Of a DNA stretch of 64,000 nucleotides, positions 16,710 through 24,971 are shown piece by piece; positions within the stretch are counted from its first letter, which is position 1, and each line of letters opens with the position of its first letter. A model generated the notes under the pieces. The model was not told where the DNA came from. It searched no databases and saw nothing but the letters and a program-made list of their open reading frames with translations. The stretch is taken from positions 942,681 to 1,006,680 of the forward strand of contig NZ_CP021324.1 of NCBI RefSeq assembly GCF_002156965.1. The letters are read 5' to 3'. Made by a program: the position numbers and the translations under genes. This DNA comes from Candidatus Nitrosomarinus catalina (GTDB lineage Archaea > Thermoproteota > Nitrososphaeria > Nitrososphaerales > Nitrosopumilaceae).

Positions 16710-17032
16710 GACAATTTCTCCATTTTATCATCGATTTTTTGAATTAATTTTGAATAAACCTTGATTTCCTCTTTGATTCTGGTGATTCTGTTTATCATAA
16801 AGGAATGTGCTTTTTCCAAATCAGAATAGTTTACGTCATTATACTTGGACTCGACTTCCTCAGCCAAGTTGGCAATCAACACTTCTGATGAATCCTCATG
16901 TATTGCACGCAGTCCCTCTATCTTTACTTTAGTTCTTTTGTGTTGCTCGGACTTTTGAATGTCCTCTGAAGATGATTCATACCATTGCAAGATATTTGTC
17001 AAATCACAGAGGGTGCAGTTATCTGAAATCAT
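16706..17032 (-). CDS. Coiled-coil hypothetical protein, 108 residues
   Basis: N-terminal CTLCDLTNILQWYESSSEDI, then a long charged helix (YSDLEKAHSFMINRITRIKE; KVYSKLIQKIDDKMEKL). The two early Cys may be a metal pair. Its N-terminal half resembles the 62-residue protein at 17214 (QAILYWYTKAFAGSDEI), suggesting duplication. Overlaps both neighbours by 4 bases. Confidence 0.55.
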   Translation of the reverse strand: MISDNCTLCDLTNILQWYESSSEDIQKSEQHKRTKVKIEGLRAIHEDSSEVLIANLAEEVESKYNDVNYSDLEKAHSFMINRITRIKEEIKVYSKLIQKIDDKMEKLS

Positions 17033-17250
17033 TTTGAGTGCTCCTTTTTGTTGTTTGGCTTTGAGTTTTGTTTGAATTCCTTTTTGAAGGAACTGTAATA
17101 CTCTATGACTCTGTCCAGATCTTCGAATCTAATCAATGCATAGTTGTCATGATTTTCTTTGTCGCGAATTACCAATCCAAACTGAGCTTCCAAGTGCTCC
17201 AAGTCCAGCACTTTCATTTGAATCTCCTTTTGAAAAATTTCTCGCTCCAA
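17029..17250 (-). CDS. Hypothetical protein, 73 residues
   Basis: MEREIFQKEIQMKVLDLEHL then VIRDKENHDNYALIRFEDLD and a basic tail (SSFKKEFKQNSKPNNKKEH). Overlaps the upstream gene by about 37 bases, so the ATG may be too far upstream and a later start (17226 region) possible. Unknown function. Confidence 0.5.
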   Translation of the reverse strand: MEREIFQKEIQMKVLDLEHLEAQFGLVIRDKENHDNYALIRFEDLDRVIEYYSSFKKEFKQNSKPNNKKEHSK

Positions 17251-17402
17251 TCCTCGTCCTCTTTTGCATAAATTGCCATTGCCTGAATTTTTATCAATGT
17301 GTTTTTGTGGTCCTCAGTTATTTCATCACTGCCAGCAAATGCCTTGGTGTACCAGTAAAGAATTGCTTGGAGGTCATTTGAGCTTAGTTCTTTGGTTCTC
17401 AA
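17214..17402 (-). CDS. Hypothetical helical protein, 62 residues
   Basis: MRTKELSSNDLQAILYWYTK AFAGSDEI ... KIQAMAIYAKEDEDWSEKFFK. It starts 4 bases before the preceding short frame ends (ATGA-type overlap), so it fits the operon. Related in its first half to the protein at 16706. Unknown function. Confidence 0.5.
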   Translation of the reverse strand: MRTKELSSNDLQAILYWYTKAFAGSDEITEDHKNTLIKIQAMAIYAKEDEDWSEKFFKRRFK

Positions 17403-17494
17403 ATTGTTTCCTCCTTGTCTTCATACTCTTCTAGTTTCTCTTTGAGATTAGAAAATGCAGATGAGACACTGTCATCGTGTGACAGTTTTCTCAT
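17399..17494 (-). CDS. 31-residue acidic peptide
   Basis: MRKLSHDDSVSSAFSNLKEK LEEYEDKEETI. A TTG start overlapping the previous stop would add seven residues. Position and overlap (4 bases with 17402) are the main support; the sequence is a plausible charged helix. Confidence 0.4.
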   Translation of the reverse strand: MRKLSHDDSVSSAFSNLKEKLEEYEDKEETI

Positions 17495-17508
17495 TCTAAA
17501 CAAAACAG

Positions 17509-17586
17509 TCAAGAGTTCTCTCCGTAAACCATTGGCTCGTCGTCATCCTCAAACTCTCGGATAATTCTTGGATACATGTCAGCCAT
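17509..17586 (-). CDS. 25-residue acidic peptide
   Basis: MADMYPRIIREFEDDDEPMV YGENS, immediately downstream (1 base) of the PIN-domain gene. Very short and acidic; it could be an antitoxin-like peptide or only a spacer frame. Weak support. Confidence 0.3.
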   Translation of the reverse strand: MADMYPRIIREFEDDDEPMVYGENS

Positions 17587-17587
17587 T

Positions 17588-18007
17588 TCAGATTCCTCCT
17601 GCAGTAAATGGAGAGAACACTGCAATTCCAACAAACTGGCTTGCCTTGAGCAGCATCTTGTCAAATGTTACCAGGATGAAATCTCGAGCCCTGCACATGC
17701 TGAGAATCTTGTTGTCCCCGTTGTGACAGATTTGAAACTGCTGGGTCAGCTGTTGTGCCTCTGCCTCATGTTCTGCAGTTACTGCAGTTAGTTGTACTTT
17801 TTTTCCAAGCATTCTGGTAATTTTTTCAACCACCGTATGAGGCATCAGTCCCCTTACCTTTCTTACCTCGTCAAGTACAACGTCGCAAAGGACAATGTTG
17901 ACTGGCTTGCCTCTGAGATTGGCTTTGAGCCCGGAGGCAACCTTTGGCTTCTCTATGATGTCAATGACAACACAGGAATCTAGTGCTATGCTTTGTATCT
18001 GAGTCAT
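17588..18007 (-). CDS. PIN-domain protein (VapC-like ribonuclease)
   Basis: 139 residues with the PIN acidic residues: D near 10 (IALDSCVVIDI), E near 47 (VVLDEVRKV), D near 97 (NGDNKILSMCRARDFILVT) and FD near 115 (VTFDKMLL). PIN enzymes cleave RNA and are often toxins. It is the first gene of the minus-strand operon, 40 bases after a repeated operator. No clear antitoxin except possibly the short acidic peptides that follow. Confidence 0.75.
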   Translation of the reverse strand: MTQIQSIALDSCVVIDIIEKPKVASGLKANLRGKPVNIVLCDVVLDEVRKVRGLMPHTVVEKITRMLGKKVQLTAVTAEHEAEAQQLTQQFQICHNGDNKILSMCRARDFILVTFDKMLLKASQFVGIAVFSPFTAGGI

Positions 18008-18047
18008 GAATAAAGTATGAGTTGAATGGTATTATGTGACTAGTTCA

Positions 18048-18069
18048 TAGTATGTATACTGTTCATACC
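18048..18069 (-). promoter_or_regulatory. Operator motif 1, copy 1
   Basis: On the minus strand, GGTATGAACAGTATACATAC followed by TA. It lies 40 bases upstream of the PIN gene start. It matches copies at 20818 and 24700 in almost every position, with the same orientation and spacing relative to a start codon. Confidence 0.7.
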
Positions 18070-18110
18070 ATTAAGAAGCACAGTAAAATAGTTCAAAATA
18101 GATAATTGGT

Positions 18111-18659
18111 ATGGGAAATTACTATCTAGATATCGAAACTACTGGTCTTGATGAGGTTGAAAACAAGATAACAACTATCCAATATGTAGAACTTGAGCGC
18201 GGTACAGGCAAACAACTAGGAGAATTAACGATACTCAAAGAATGGGAGTTAGGTGAAGAAGGAATGTTAAGAAAATTCATAGAGGATTCCCCCATTTCAA
18301 ACAAATATGATTTTGGTTTTGTCCCAGTCGGGTATAATTTAGGATTTGAACACAAATTTCTTTTAGAAAAATCTTCAAGATACAATTTATTTCCAATTAC
18401 AATACTATCCAGGCCTTGCATTGATTTGCATTCTATTGGTATTTTGATGAACAAAGGTGAGTTTAGAGGATCAGGTCTGGACAAATTGACAGGAAAATCC
18501 CACAGCGGAAGTCCAGTTATTCATTGGTATGATGTAAAAAAATATGATGAGATTGAAAATTATATCAAAAATGAAACTACAGAATTTATAAAATGGTATG
18601 TCTGGTTGCATGAAAAATTACCTGAATTAAGAATTAGATGGGAAAGAAAATTAAATTAA
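18111..18659 (+). CDS. DEDD-type 3'-5' exonuclease-like protein
   Basis: 182 residues opening with YYLDIETTGLDEVENKITTI, the ExoI motif DxE of DEDD exonucleases; ExoII is GYNLGFEHKFLLEK near 79 with the conserved N/D replaced by E-H, and DLHSIGILM and DVKKYDEIENYIKNE may provide later acidic residues. Expected activity: removal of 3' nucleotides from DNA or RNA. The incomplete motif III leaves activity uncertain. Confidence 0.6.
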   Translation: MGNYYLDIETTGLDEVENKITTIQYVELERGTGKQLGELTILKEWELGEEGMLRKFIEDSPISNKYDFGFVPVGYNLGFEHKFLLEKSSRYNLFPITILSRPCIDLHSIGILMNKGEFRGSGLDKLTGKSHSGSPVIHWYDVKKYDEIENYIKNETTEFIKWYVWLHEKLPELRIRWERKLN

Positions 18660-18794
18660 AAATTCTGTAATAAAAAATAAAAACAATTTTCAGATAAGAA
18701 AAAATTAGAGTTTTTCCAATGTCGGGGTATTAAAACATCTCTAGTATTTTTTGTACTAGTGCGACTTTAATATTATAAAATCCAAAATATCAAA

Positions 18795-19001
18795 ATGCAA
18801 CAACAAATCAAACAAGAAAACCAAATTCTTAAAAACATCAAATTTGTTGGGGTCACATTTGATCCGGATAGTTTTAAGAATGGCGAAGACGAGTTGAACA
18901 AATCTATTGAAATGGGATACAAGGTAATCACAGATTATCCTACATCAACAGGAGTTGTTTTCTCAGTAGGTCTTTACAATGTTAAGGAGGAGGAAGAATG
19001 A
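18795..19001 (+). CDS. Hypothetical protein, 68 residues
   Basis: MQQQIKQENQILKNIKFVGV then DELNKSIEMGYKVITDYPTS and GVVFSVGLYNVKEEEE: a small strand-helix-strand domain with an acidic tail. It is the first of three overlapping genes (18795-19848) downstream of the exonuclease. Unknown. Confidence 0.55.
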   Translation: MQQQIKQENQILKNIKFVGVTFDPDSFKNGEDELNKSIEMGYKVITDYPTSTGVVFSVGLYNVKEEEE

Positions 19002-19345
19002 AGTACACACCCACAGATGTATTTCATGAAGGACATATGATAGAAATACAACGCGTAATGGAAAAATTACGTGCGGATTTAGAATATCATGAACAAAAAA
19101 TACGATTGATCAAATATGAAATAGCTCAGATTGATTTATCAGAAATCAGTTTATCTTCAATATGTTCCCACACCATTAAAGATGTAGAATTTCATGAAGA
19201 AAAAATGAGAGAAGTCATCAAAGAATTAAACAAAAATGAGAAATTATTGTCTGATGAAATAAAACAAATGGAAAGGTCACAAACGGCAAGAGATGATGAG
19301 AGAAGACACAATAAGAGAAGAGAAAACGAGGGGGGACGTCCATAA
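18998..19345 (+). CDS. Coiled-coil protein, 115 residues
   Basis: Almost wholly helical and charged (MIEIQRVMEKLRADLEYHEQ; HEEKMREVIKELNKNEKLL), with a very basic end (RRHNKRRENEGGR). It overlaps the flanking genes by 4 bases and 1 base. A structural or scaffold role is possible; no family recognised. Confidence 0.55.
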   Translation: MKYTPTDVFHEGHMIEIQRVMEKLRADLEYHEQKIRLIKYEIAQIDLSEISLSSICSHTIKDVEFHEEKMREVIKELNKNEKLLSDEIKQMERSQTARDDERRHNKRRENEGGRP

Positions 19346-19848
19346 TGAATTCAAAAAGGAAGCAAAAGATAGGCAAGAGAAAACAAGAAAACAATCACAG
19401 CCAAACTAAGACATTACAAAAATCAGAAAACAGACAAGTAGGCAAAGCAGGAAAAATCCTAACAGTAGACTTTACAGGACGACCATCGTTTGGAAGAATT
19501 GAAAAACTGGAAGGATGGTTTGAAACAACAGAGCCAATAATACAAATCGTTCCAGAGTACAAGCCATGCAAGAGTTGTGGACTATTTTTGGGACATGAGG
19601 AAGTGATCAATGCAGACATGTTTGATAGCATGTGCATTGAGTGCTTTAGTGACCAAACTGGACAGAGTACAGCATTTTCAAAGCATTATCCGCTCCAGAA
19701 AGCATGTACAAAATGCGGATTGTATGTTGAAAGTAATAATGAGTTGTACAGCAAATTGCCTGGAATATGCAATCACTGCTATCTCAGAATAACAAAGCAA
19801 GATGCAAATCATTCATGCATGCACTGTGATCCTAATTTTCATGCCTGA
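19345..19848 (+). CDS. Zinc-finger protein, 167 residues
   Basis: A basic first 40 residues (KRKQKIGKRKQENNHSQTK) is followed by YKPCKSCGLFLGHEEVINAD with MCIECF, and a second set KACTKCGLYVES ... GICNHCYL, then SCMHCDP. At least three CxxC pairs. The PCxxC...LGHxE...MCxxCF module recurs in the protein at 39636, tying the two halves of the element together. Possibly nucleic-acid binding. Confidence 0.6.
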   Translation: MNSKRKQKIGKRKQENNHSQTKTLQKSENRQVGKAGKILTVDFTGRPSFGRIEKLEGWFETTEPIIQIVPEYKPCKSCGLFLGHEEVINADMFDSMCIECFSDQTGQSTAFSKHYPLQKACTKCGLYVESNNELYSKLPGICNHCYLRITKQDANHSCMHCDPNFHA

Positions 19849-19874
19849 AAATCTCCCAAAAAGATAGTTAGTAT

Positions 19875-19935
19875 GTATAGTATGCATACTATACCACTAT
19901 TCTATATTAGATTTAGATGCGCATACTATAGTATG
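19875..19935. promoter_or_regulatory. Two perfect palindromes upstream of a zinc peptide gene
   Basis: GTATAGTATGCATACTATAC (19875-19894) is a perfect 20-base palindrome; CATACTATAGTATG (19922-19935) is a perfect 14-base palindrome overlapping the start region of the next gene. They share the AGTATG/CATACT half-site with operator motif 1. Probably binding sites for a dimeric regulator. Confidence 0.6.
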
Positions 19936-20061
19936 AACATGTTTGATCAGGGACCGGACTTGATGGTCCAAAGAAAATGCATCGAATGCAATCACATGGC
20001 AATGATGAGAATTGACCAAAAGGCAATCTGTATCATCTGCAAGCGATTTGGATTTTTGTAA
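19933..20061 (+). CDS. Zinc-ribbon peptide, about 42 residues
   Basis: Short frame starting MNMFDQGPDLMVQRKCIECN (or from the second Met at 19939) with CIEC and later CIIC pairs, so a two-CxxC zinc knuckle. The second palindrome overlaps the first start, which supports autoregulation or a leaderless start. Convergent with the CARF-like gene. Confidence 0.5.
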   Translation: MNMFDQGPDLMVQRKCIECNHMAMMRIDQKAICIICKRFGFL

Positions 20062-20070
20062 ATTTTTTAA

Positions 20071-20817
20071 CTAAAACAAAAATTCAGATGCATTCTTTCC
20101 ATCATCGGTGAAAGAAATCCATCGATTTTTTCCTATTTTTTCTTCTTCAACAAAGTTCCATGTGTGCATTAGCGGCTGAATCAGTTTTTTGTCCAGACTT
20201 GCAAATCTTGCCTGGCTGTGATTTTCCTCGCGTGCATTGATGTTTAGAATTTTTCTATCTTCAGCAATCTCTGCAAGAACTTTCTTTTGAATTCGTCCTT
20301 CATTTTCTTTAATGATTTTTAAGATTTCAATCAGGTCCTTGTTTGGCGTAAGCAGCTGGTATGTCGGAAGTCCGTAAATTTCCTCAACCCCATAGGTTTG
20401 CTGTTCGTTGTCTTTGTATGCAGGGTACTCTTTTGCCTGCGGATAAAACGGATGAATGTTTTTTCTGTCATCAAAGACCATGCATGCCATCATGCATGCA
20501 ATCGCATGTATTTTGGAGCCGCTTGCAACGTTGACATAAAACTCGTCGTCTCTGTGGTCAAGAATTATCTCTTTGACAACGCGGATAATGTCAAAGAGCT
20601 GCAGCCTGTTTGCATATACAACTTTTGAGTCAATTTTTTTCCTTTTCAGTTTTTTAATTATTTCACTCTGAAACTTTGTGGATTTGTCTGTGGCAATATT
20701 CCTATCAACAACAAGATATACCAAGTCTGCCTTCATCTTTGCTGCAGGGACCACAACGCGGTCTATTTCAAAGCCGACTGGGGCAATATGCACGCGTAGA
20801 TTAAGCATGGATTCCAT
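20071..20817 (-). CDS. CARF-like winged-helix regulator (HFX_2341/DUF6293-like)
   Basis: About 248 residues. Near the N-terminus is VHIAPVGFEIDRVVVPAAKM, typical of the HFX_2341/DUF6293 regulators; a YVNVASGSKIHAIACMMACM stretch near 100 fits the ligand-contacting loop of CARF-type Rossmann folds. The C-terminal part (LIEILKIIKENEGRIQKKVL) looks like a winged helix. I set the start at ATG 20817 (20808 also fits); the longer frame would run into operator motif 1. It probably senses a nucleotide and regulates transcription. Confidence 0.7.
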   Translation of the reverse strand: MESMLNLRVHIAPVGFEIDRVVVPAAKMKADLVYLVVDRNIATDKSTKFQSEIIKKLKRKKIDSKVVYANRLQLFDIIRVVKEIILDHRDDEFYVNVASGSKIHAIACMMACMVFDDRKNIHPFYPQAKEYPAYKDNEQQTYGVEEIYGLPTYQLLTPNKDLIEILKIIKENEGRIQKKVLAEIAEDRKILNINAREENHSQARFASLDKKLIQPLMHTWNFVEEEKIGKNRWISFTDDGKNASEFLF

Positions 20818-20839
20818 GGTATGTACAGTATCCATACTA
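20818..20839 (+). promoter_or_regulatory. Operator motif 1, copy 2
   Basis: GGTATGTACAGTATCCATAC plus TA, 41 bases upstream of the ATG at 20881 and in the same orientation as copy 3. TATTATTATTTTT follows at 20849, as it does after copy 3 at 24731. It also abuts the CARF-like gene start, so both genes could be affected. Confidence 0.75.
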
Positions 20840-20880
20840 ACTACTTGCTATTATTATTTTTGGGAGCCATCTAAAAGATA

Positions 20881-22506
20881 ATGATTAGAACAAACACCGC
20901 ATTAATGGTCTTGACCTTGATTGCAACAATAAGCATTGGAAATGCTTACGCAGTTGAAGGAGACGGAACCAGTCATGTTGAGGTTGACGAATACCCATTT
21001 AACATTACTGTTGAAGAAGGCGGTTCAATAACCATACACAACAATGGTGAAAACACAATCAACTTTGTAAGTCACGGTTGGTTTGAGGGAACAGTTCCTG
21101 TAAACGATGCAATCGCATTGGAATTTCCAGTTGTAAACTGTGGAACCACTTGTTTTACTGAAGGTATGTATTACATATCTGATCTAAACGGCGGACAACA
21201 AAGTACAATTGAAATTGTAAAACCATACATTGCACCGCCACCAGTACCTGTCTATGTATCACCTGTAGTTGTAGAGTCAACACCACAAGTGGAAAACTTT
21301 ACAGTGGAAATGACACAAAATGGATTCAGTCAAAACAATTTAGTGGTAAACGAAGGTGACTCTGTAACATTTGTAAATACACACAATGTTACAGATGTGA
21401 ATTTGGAGCCCCATGCAGTCAGTGATCCATTTGCTGTACCATACACTGAGAACAGTTATTGGATACTAGATGACTCAACTGAATCTCGTACTTTTGTCTT
21501 TGATTCATGTGAATCTGTTATTTTCTATGATAGATTCTTTGATGTAGAGCCAATTACTGTACAATGTAATGTCGAGGTAGTACTAGAAAATTCAGGGGAG
21601 CCAAAGTATCAAACCACAATAGATGGCATAACAACAGTTGACGTATTTACAATACCCTTTGATGTAACAATTACAGAAAATGGTAGCGTAACTGTACACA
21701 ATACTGATTCCATAGACCATGTTGTATCGCATACAGGTACCACAGGCACTTCAAAATCTGGAACATTTTACAAAGTGATTCCGGCACAGCAGCAAGCAAC
21801 AATTGAATTTCCAATTATAGGAAGCACAATTTACGAGTCTGGGGTGTATACTTTTGAAGATACTGTAACTGGAAAGTCTGGAAGTGTTACCGTGATTCCA
21901 TGGAGTGGAAGTCAACAGATGATACAAGAAAATACTGTTACTGGAGTTTCACAAAGCACTGCAGAACAAGTGGGAATACAAGAAGACATTGTAGTTGTTC
22001 TTAAACAAGAATCAACTCCTGAATCAATTGTTGACGAGGGGATCTACAACGTTCCAAAATCAAAAACAAGTATGGATTTGATTACTTTGCAAACACAACT
22101 TGCAGAAGTGACAGCACAGTTCAACGACTCTATTACAAAACTTGCAGATCAAAAAGTTGCAATAGAGAATCACGACAGCCAAGTGCAATCACTAACAGCA
22201 CAGATTGAAAGTCTAAACACAACAGCAACGTCAGTTCCAGAATTGGAACAAACAATTCTGTCCCTACAATCAGAGAAAGACCAACTTAATGCACAGATAG
22301 TTTCATTAGGAAACCAAACGGCAATACAACTTGCAACAATCGAATCACTTCAAAGTGATACAACGTTGGATGTAAAAATTGCAGAGTTAGAATCACAAGT
22401 TGTGACACTCGCCAATGAAAGAGATCAATGGAAACAACTGGCCAACAATTGGTATGCAGTGGCAATGGAGCAGCTAAATGTCATGGTTAATTTCCTAGGG
22501 ATCTAA
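20881..22506 (+). CDS. Secreted cupredoxin-like protein with C-terminal coiled coil
   Basis: 541 residues. A signal peptide (RTNTALMVLTLIATISIG, cleaved near NAYAVEG) is followed by three repeats of a plastocyanin-like fold: FNITVEEGGSITIHNNGENT, FSQNNLVVNEGDSVTFVNTH, FDVTITENGSVTVHNTDSID; each ends with a strand like GMYYISDLNG or GVYTFEDTVTG. Copper-binding His/Cys sets are incomplete. Residues 395-520 form a coiled coil (LQTQLAEVTAQFNDSITKLA; VPELEQTILSLQSEKDQLN). It looks like a cell-surface stalk. Confidence 0.7.
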   Translation: MIRTNTALMVLTLIATISIGNAYAVEGDGTSHVEVDEYPFNITVEEGGSITIHNNGENTINFVSHGWFEGTVPVNDAIALEFPVVNCGTTCFTEGMYYISDLNGGQQSTIEIVKPYIAPPPVPVYVSPVVVESTPQVENFTVEMTQNGFSQNNLVVNEGDSVTFVNTHNVTDVNLEPHAVSDPFAVPYTENSYWILDDSTESRTFVFDSCESVIFYDRFFDVEPITVQCNVEVVLENSGEPKYQTTIDGITTVDVFTIPFDVTITENGSVTVHNTDSIDHVVSHTGTTGTSKSGTFYKVIPAQQQATIEFPIIGSTIYESGVYTFEDTVTGKSGSVTVIPWSGSQQMIQENTVTGVSQSTAEQVGIQEDIVVVLKQESTPESIVDEGIYNVPKSKTSMDLITLQTQLAEVTAQFNDSITKLADQKVAIENHDSQVQSLTAQIESLNTTATSVPELEQTILSLQSEKDQLNAQIVSLGNQTAIQLATIESLQSDTTLDVKIAELESQVVTLANERDQWKQLANNWYAVAMEQLNVMVNFLGI

Positions 22507-22554
22507 TCCTCTTTTTTTATAATTATTTAATTACCAACACAGCACAAGCAATTC

Positions 22555-22947
22555 ATGAGCGAAAAAGAGGCAAAAGATTATTTTAAAAAATTAATGAACG
22601 ACACTCAAAACAAAATAGACGACATAGATAATGACACTGCAATAACTGAAGGTCCAATTGAGAACAATCATGAGAAGGAAAAATATCCAGACTTTGAAGT
22701 AAAAATAGATAAAAGTGAGCCAAATCAGAAACAAAACATGAGCGAAGGAGAACCAAAAAAGTCCAAGATAGCAATGGCAACTCTCAAGATGCCGGACGGT
22801 AAGGAAGTGGAGATTCCGCTACCGCCAAAAGTTTTCAAGACCGGCCGCGAAGGCTACTATGCACAGATTGCAGCATTTGTGTATGATGACGAAGTCTATG
22901 GCGGCCAGATACAAGTGTGGAAAAAGACACCTAAAGCAGAAGAATAA
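22555..22947 (+). CDS. Hypothetical protein, 130 residues
   Basis: A charged, probably disordered first half (YFKKLMNDTQNKIDDIDNDT) precedes a compact beta-type C-terminal domain: IAMATLKMPDGKEVEIPLPP, then GREGYYAQIAAFVYDDEVYG and GQIQVWKKT. It is 48 bases downstream of the secreted protein. Not recognised. Confidence 0.55.
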   Translation: MSEKEAKDYFKKLMNDTQNKIDDIDNDTAITEGPIENNHEKEKYPDFEVKIDKSEPNQKQNMSEGEPKKSKIAMATLKMPDGKEVEIPLPPKVFKTGREGYYAQIAAFVYDDEVYGGQIQVWKKTPKAEE

Positions 22948-22989
22948 ATAAAATATAATAAAAAAATCTTAAATCTAATCTAAACCAGT

Positions 22990-23451
22990 ATGAGTATGGG
23001 AAGTATTTCAAAAGCATATGTTATTGCAATTCACAGTAAGGATCATGATCCTCCAGATTATATCGAATCTTCACCCCATACGATTTTAATGGTAATATTT
23101 CGCGGAGACGGAGGCCGTATTTGGTATGAACCACATTACTTGGATAAATCAATCAAGCCGATAGGTGGAATCGCCGTAACAGTTCCCAACGGTCCTGAAG
23201 ATCCAAATCAATTGCTTGATGCACTAATAGCGTTTGCACCAAAGTTTTTTGAAAATTGCCCATCATTGAAAGTGGTAAAAAATAAACTTGCAAACAAAAA
23301 AAGACTTGATTTTGATTTAGGTAAAGACGACATACCTGAAAGTTGGGATGAACTTAGAAAAGAATCTCGTAGTGCAATTGAACAAGGTATAAAGGCAGAT
23401 AATGGCGTACTAGGAATTTATTCTACAAAATTTGAAAAAACAATCATTTAG
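22990..23451 (+). CDS. Hypothetical protein, 153 residues
   Basis: Alpha/beta protein: YVIAIHSKDHDPPDYIES, TILMVIFRGDGGRIWYEPHY, PNQLLDALIAFAPKFFENC, and a C-terminal VLGIYSTKFEKTII. No motif recognised. Same strand as the neighbours; more GC than the next gene. Confidence 0.55.
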   Translation: MSMGSISKAYVIAIHSKDHDPPDYIESSPHTILMVIFRGDGGRIWYEPHYLDKSIKPIGGIAVTVPNGPEDPNQLLDALIAFAPKFFENCPSLKVVKNKLANKKRLDFDLGKDDIPESWDELRKESRSAIEQGIKADNGVLGIYSTKFEKTII

Positions 23452-23543
23452 CAATAAATCAAGGATTACTAGAAATTTCTAAATAGTATTAAAAAACAAG
23501 TAAAATTTAAAATATTTTTATAGAATTTAATACATAACACTAC

Positions 23544-24620
23544 ATGAAATTTTGTCCCAAATGTGAAACAAAACTTCCAAGAAAATTAGAAGAATTAAGT
23601 TTGTCTGTTAATTGTCCAACATGTAATACAAATATCACAAACTATGATTTAGAATTAAAAATAAAGGGTGAATGGAATGAATTACTTGAAATATATTTAA
23701 TTAAATTATGTGGGCGTAAAATAGAGACTTTTGAAGAAAAAATTAAGTTCTATAGTTTAGATTATGTGGAAAAAGTACTGTCAGATTTAGGATATAATCA
23801 GGAATTGGTAAGAAATACAATAAATTCATACTGTAAACTTGATTTTTGGCTTAACGAATTTTTGAGTAAATCAATTAATCCCGAAGAGTTTAAAAATAAT
23901 AATTCTAGATATGATATTTTTATAATTCTAGTGAATAAATTAAAAACAGAATTAATAAAAATAAAATTACAAAATAAAAATAAATCAAATTCATTTTCAA
24001 CTTTTATTCAATGGACAAAATGTAAAACCGAAGGAAGGATTTTATATTCTGAATTAAAAAAAATTAAAGAAAAATTACAGCATTATAATTATGAAATACT
24101 ATTAATTAAATCTAATAATATCATTATACAACATACTGAAATAAAAAATGTTATTTTTTTATATGTAAACACGAGTTTGGAACCACATGAATTTGGAATA
24201 GATTATTTTACATTAAGGAAATTTTTAATAAATTTAGAAAGCCAAAGAAAAAAGAAGAAGAAAAATAACGATATTATTGAAGAAGAAATAGGGGCATTAA
24301 CAAAATACGGATGGCATGCATTTAGTCCTAGAAAAAATAGACAAGAAGCCTTGAAAGAGAAATGTTTAGTAGATGGATTTGAGAGGGCGCTAGGGTCACT
24401 TCAACATATGGGAGTCTATTGGAAAAATCGACATGATGGAAACTATGAATGGTATTTACAAAATGTAGAGGAAGATATTGACTGGATACGTGGTAATTAT
24501 CCAAAATACACTAAAAAAGTTAAAGACTTCTTATCATCGCAATATATGGAATTACAAAAAGAGAATGAGCAATTAAAAAATACAGAAGCTGATTCAATGT
24601 TAATTTTAAATACAAAATAA
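23544..24620 (+). CDS. Zinc-ribbon plus unknown domain, 358 residues
   Basis: MKFCPKCETKLPRKL... with CPTCNTNITNY: two CxxC pairs in the first 30 residues form a zinc ribbon. The central part is very AT-rich lysine/asparagine-heavy helix (TELIKIKLQNKNKSNSF). The last 100 residues (KYGWHAFSPRKNRQEALKEK; VYWKNRHDGNYEWYLQNVEE) form a distinct folded unit. Base composition differs sharply from its neighbours, which suggests a separate acquisition. Function unknown. Confidence 0.6.
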   Translation: MKFCPKCETKLPRKLEELSLSVNCPTCNTNITNYDLELKIKGEWNELLEIYLIKLCGRKIETFEEKIKFYSLDYVEKVLSDLGYNQELVRNTINSYCKLDFWLNEFLSKSINPEEFKNNNSRYDIFIILVNKLKTELIKIKLQNKNKSNSFSTFIQWTKCKTEGRILYSELKKIKEKLQHYNYEILLIKSNNIIIQHTEIKNVIFLYVNTSLEPHEFGIDYFTLRKFLINLESQRKKKKKNNDIIEEEIGALTKYGWHAFSPRKNRQEALKEKCLVDGFERALGSLQHMGVYWKNRHDGNYEWYLQNVEEDIDWIRGNYPKYTKKVKDFLSSQYMELQKENEQLKNTEADSMLILNTK

Positions 24621-24699
24621 AGAAAATTATTTTGATTTTTTCAATATTTCTTTAAAAAAAATAAAATAATTCAACTTTTTATGCCTAATTATCAATCAT

Positions 24700-24721
24700 A
24701 GTATTGACAGTATCCATACTA
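24700..24721 (+). promoter_or_regulatory. Operator motif 1, copy 3
   Basis: AGTATTGACAGTATCCATAC plus TA, 40 bases upstream of the GTG at 24762. Differs from copy 2 at three positions only. The TATTATTATTTTTT that follows at 24731 matches the region after copy 2. Confidence 0.75.
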
Positions 24722-24761
24722 TGAACCTGATATTATTATTTTTTATCTCACTATAATACGT

Positions 24762-24971
24762 GTGAGCGAACAACAACAAAGCAATGATTCACAGTCCGCA
24801 GTAAGGGAGGTATTCATTGTAAAAAGAAGCACCAAGATGGATTCAGACGAGTACGTGTCAGTACAACTAAAGTCATCTGATGACAGCATCGAACAGCTGC
24901 TTGAAAAGGCAAAAGCTGCATCCATTTTGAATGCTCCCCAGAAAAGTGTAACGACAAAGGGGGTTCAATAG
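24762..24971 (+). CDS. Hypothetical protein, 69 residues, GTG start
   Basis: SEQQQSNDSQSAVREVFIV then KMDSDEYVSVQLKSSDDSIE and EQLLEKAKAASILNAPQK. Placed 40 bases after operator motif 1. The J-domain frame downstream begins in another frame before this stop codon, so a fused product by frameshift is conceivable. Function unknown. Confidence 0.55.
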   Translation: MSEQQQSNDSQSAVREVFIVKRSTKMDSDEYVSVQLKSSDDSIEQLLEKAKAASILNAPQKSVTTKGVQ

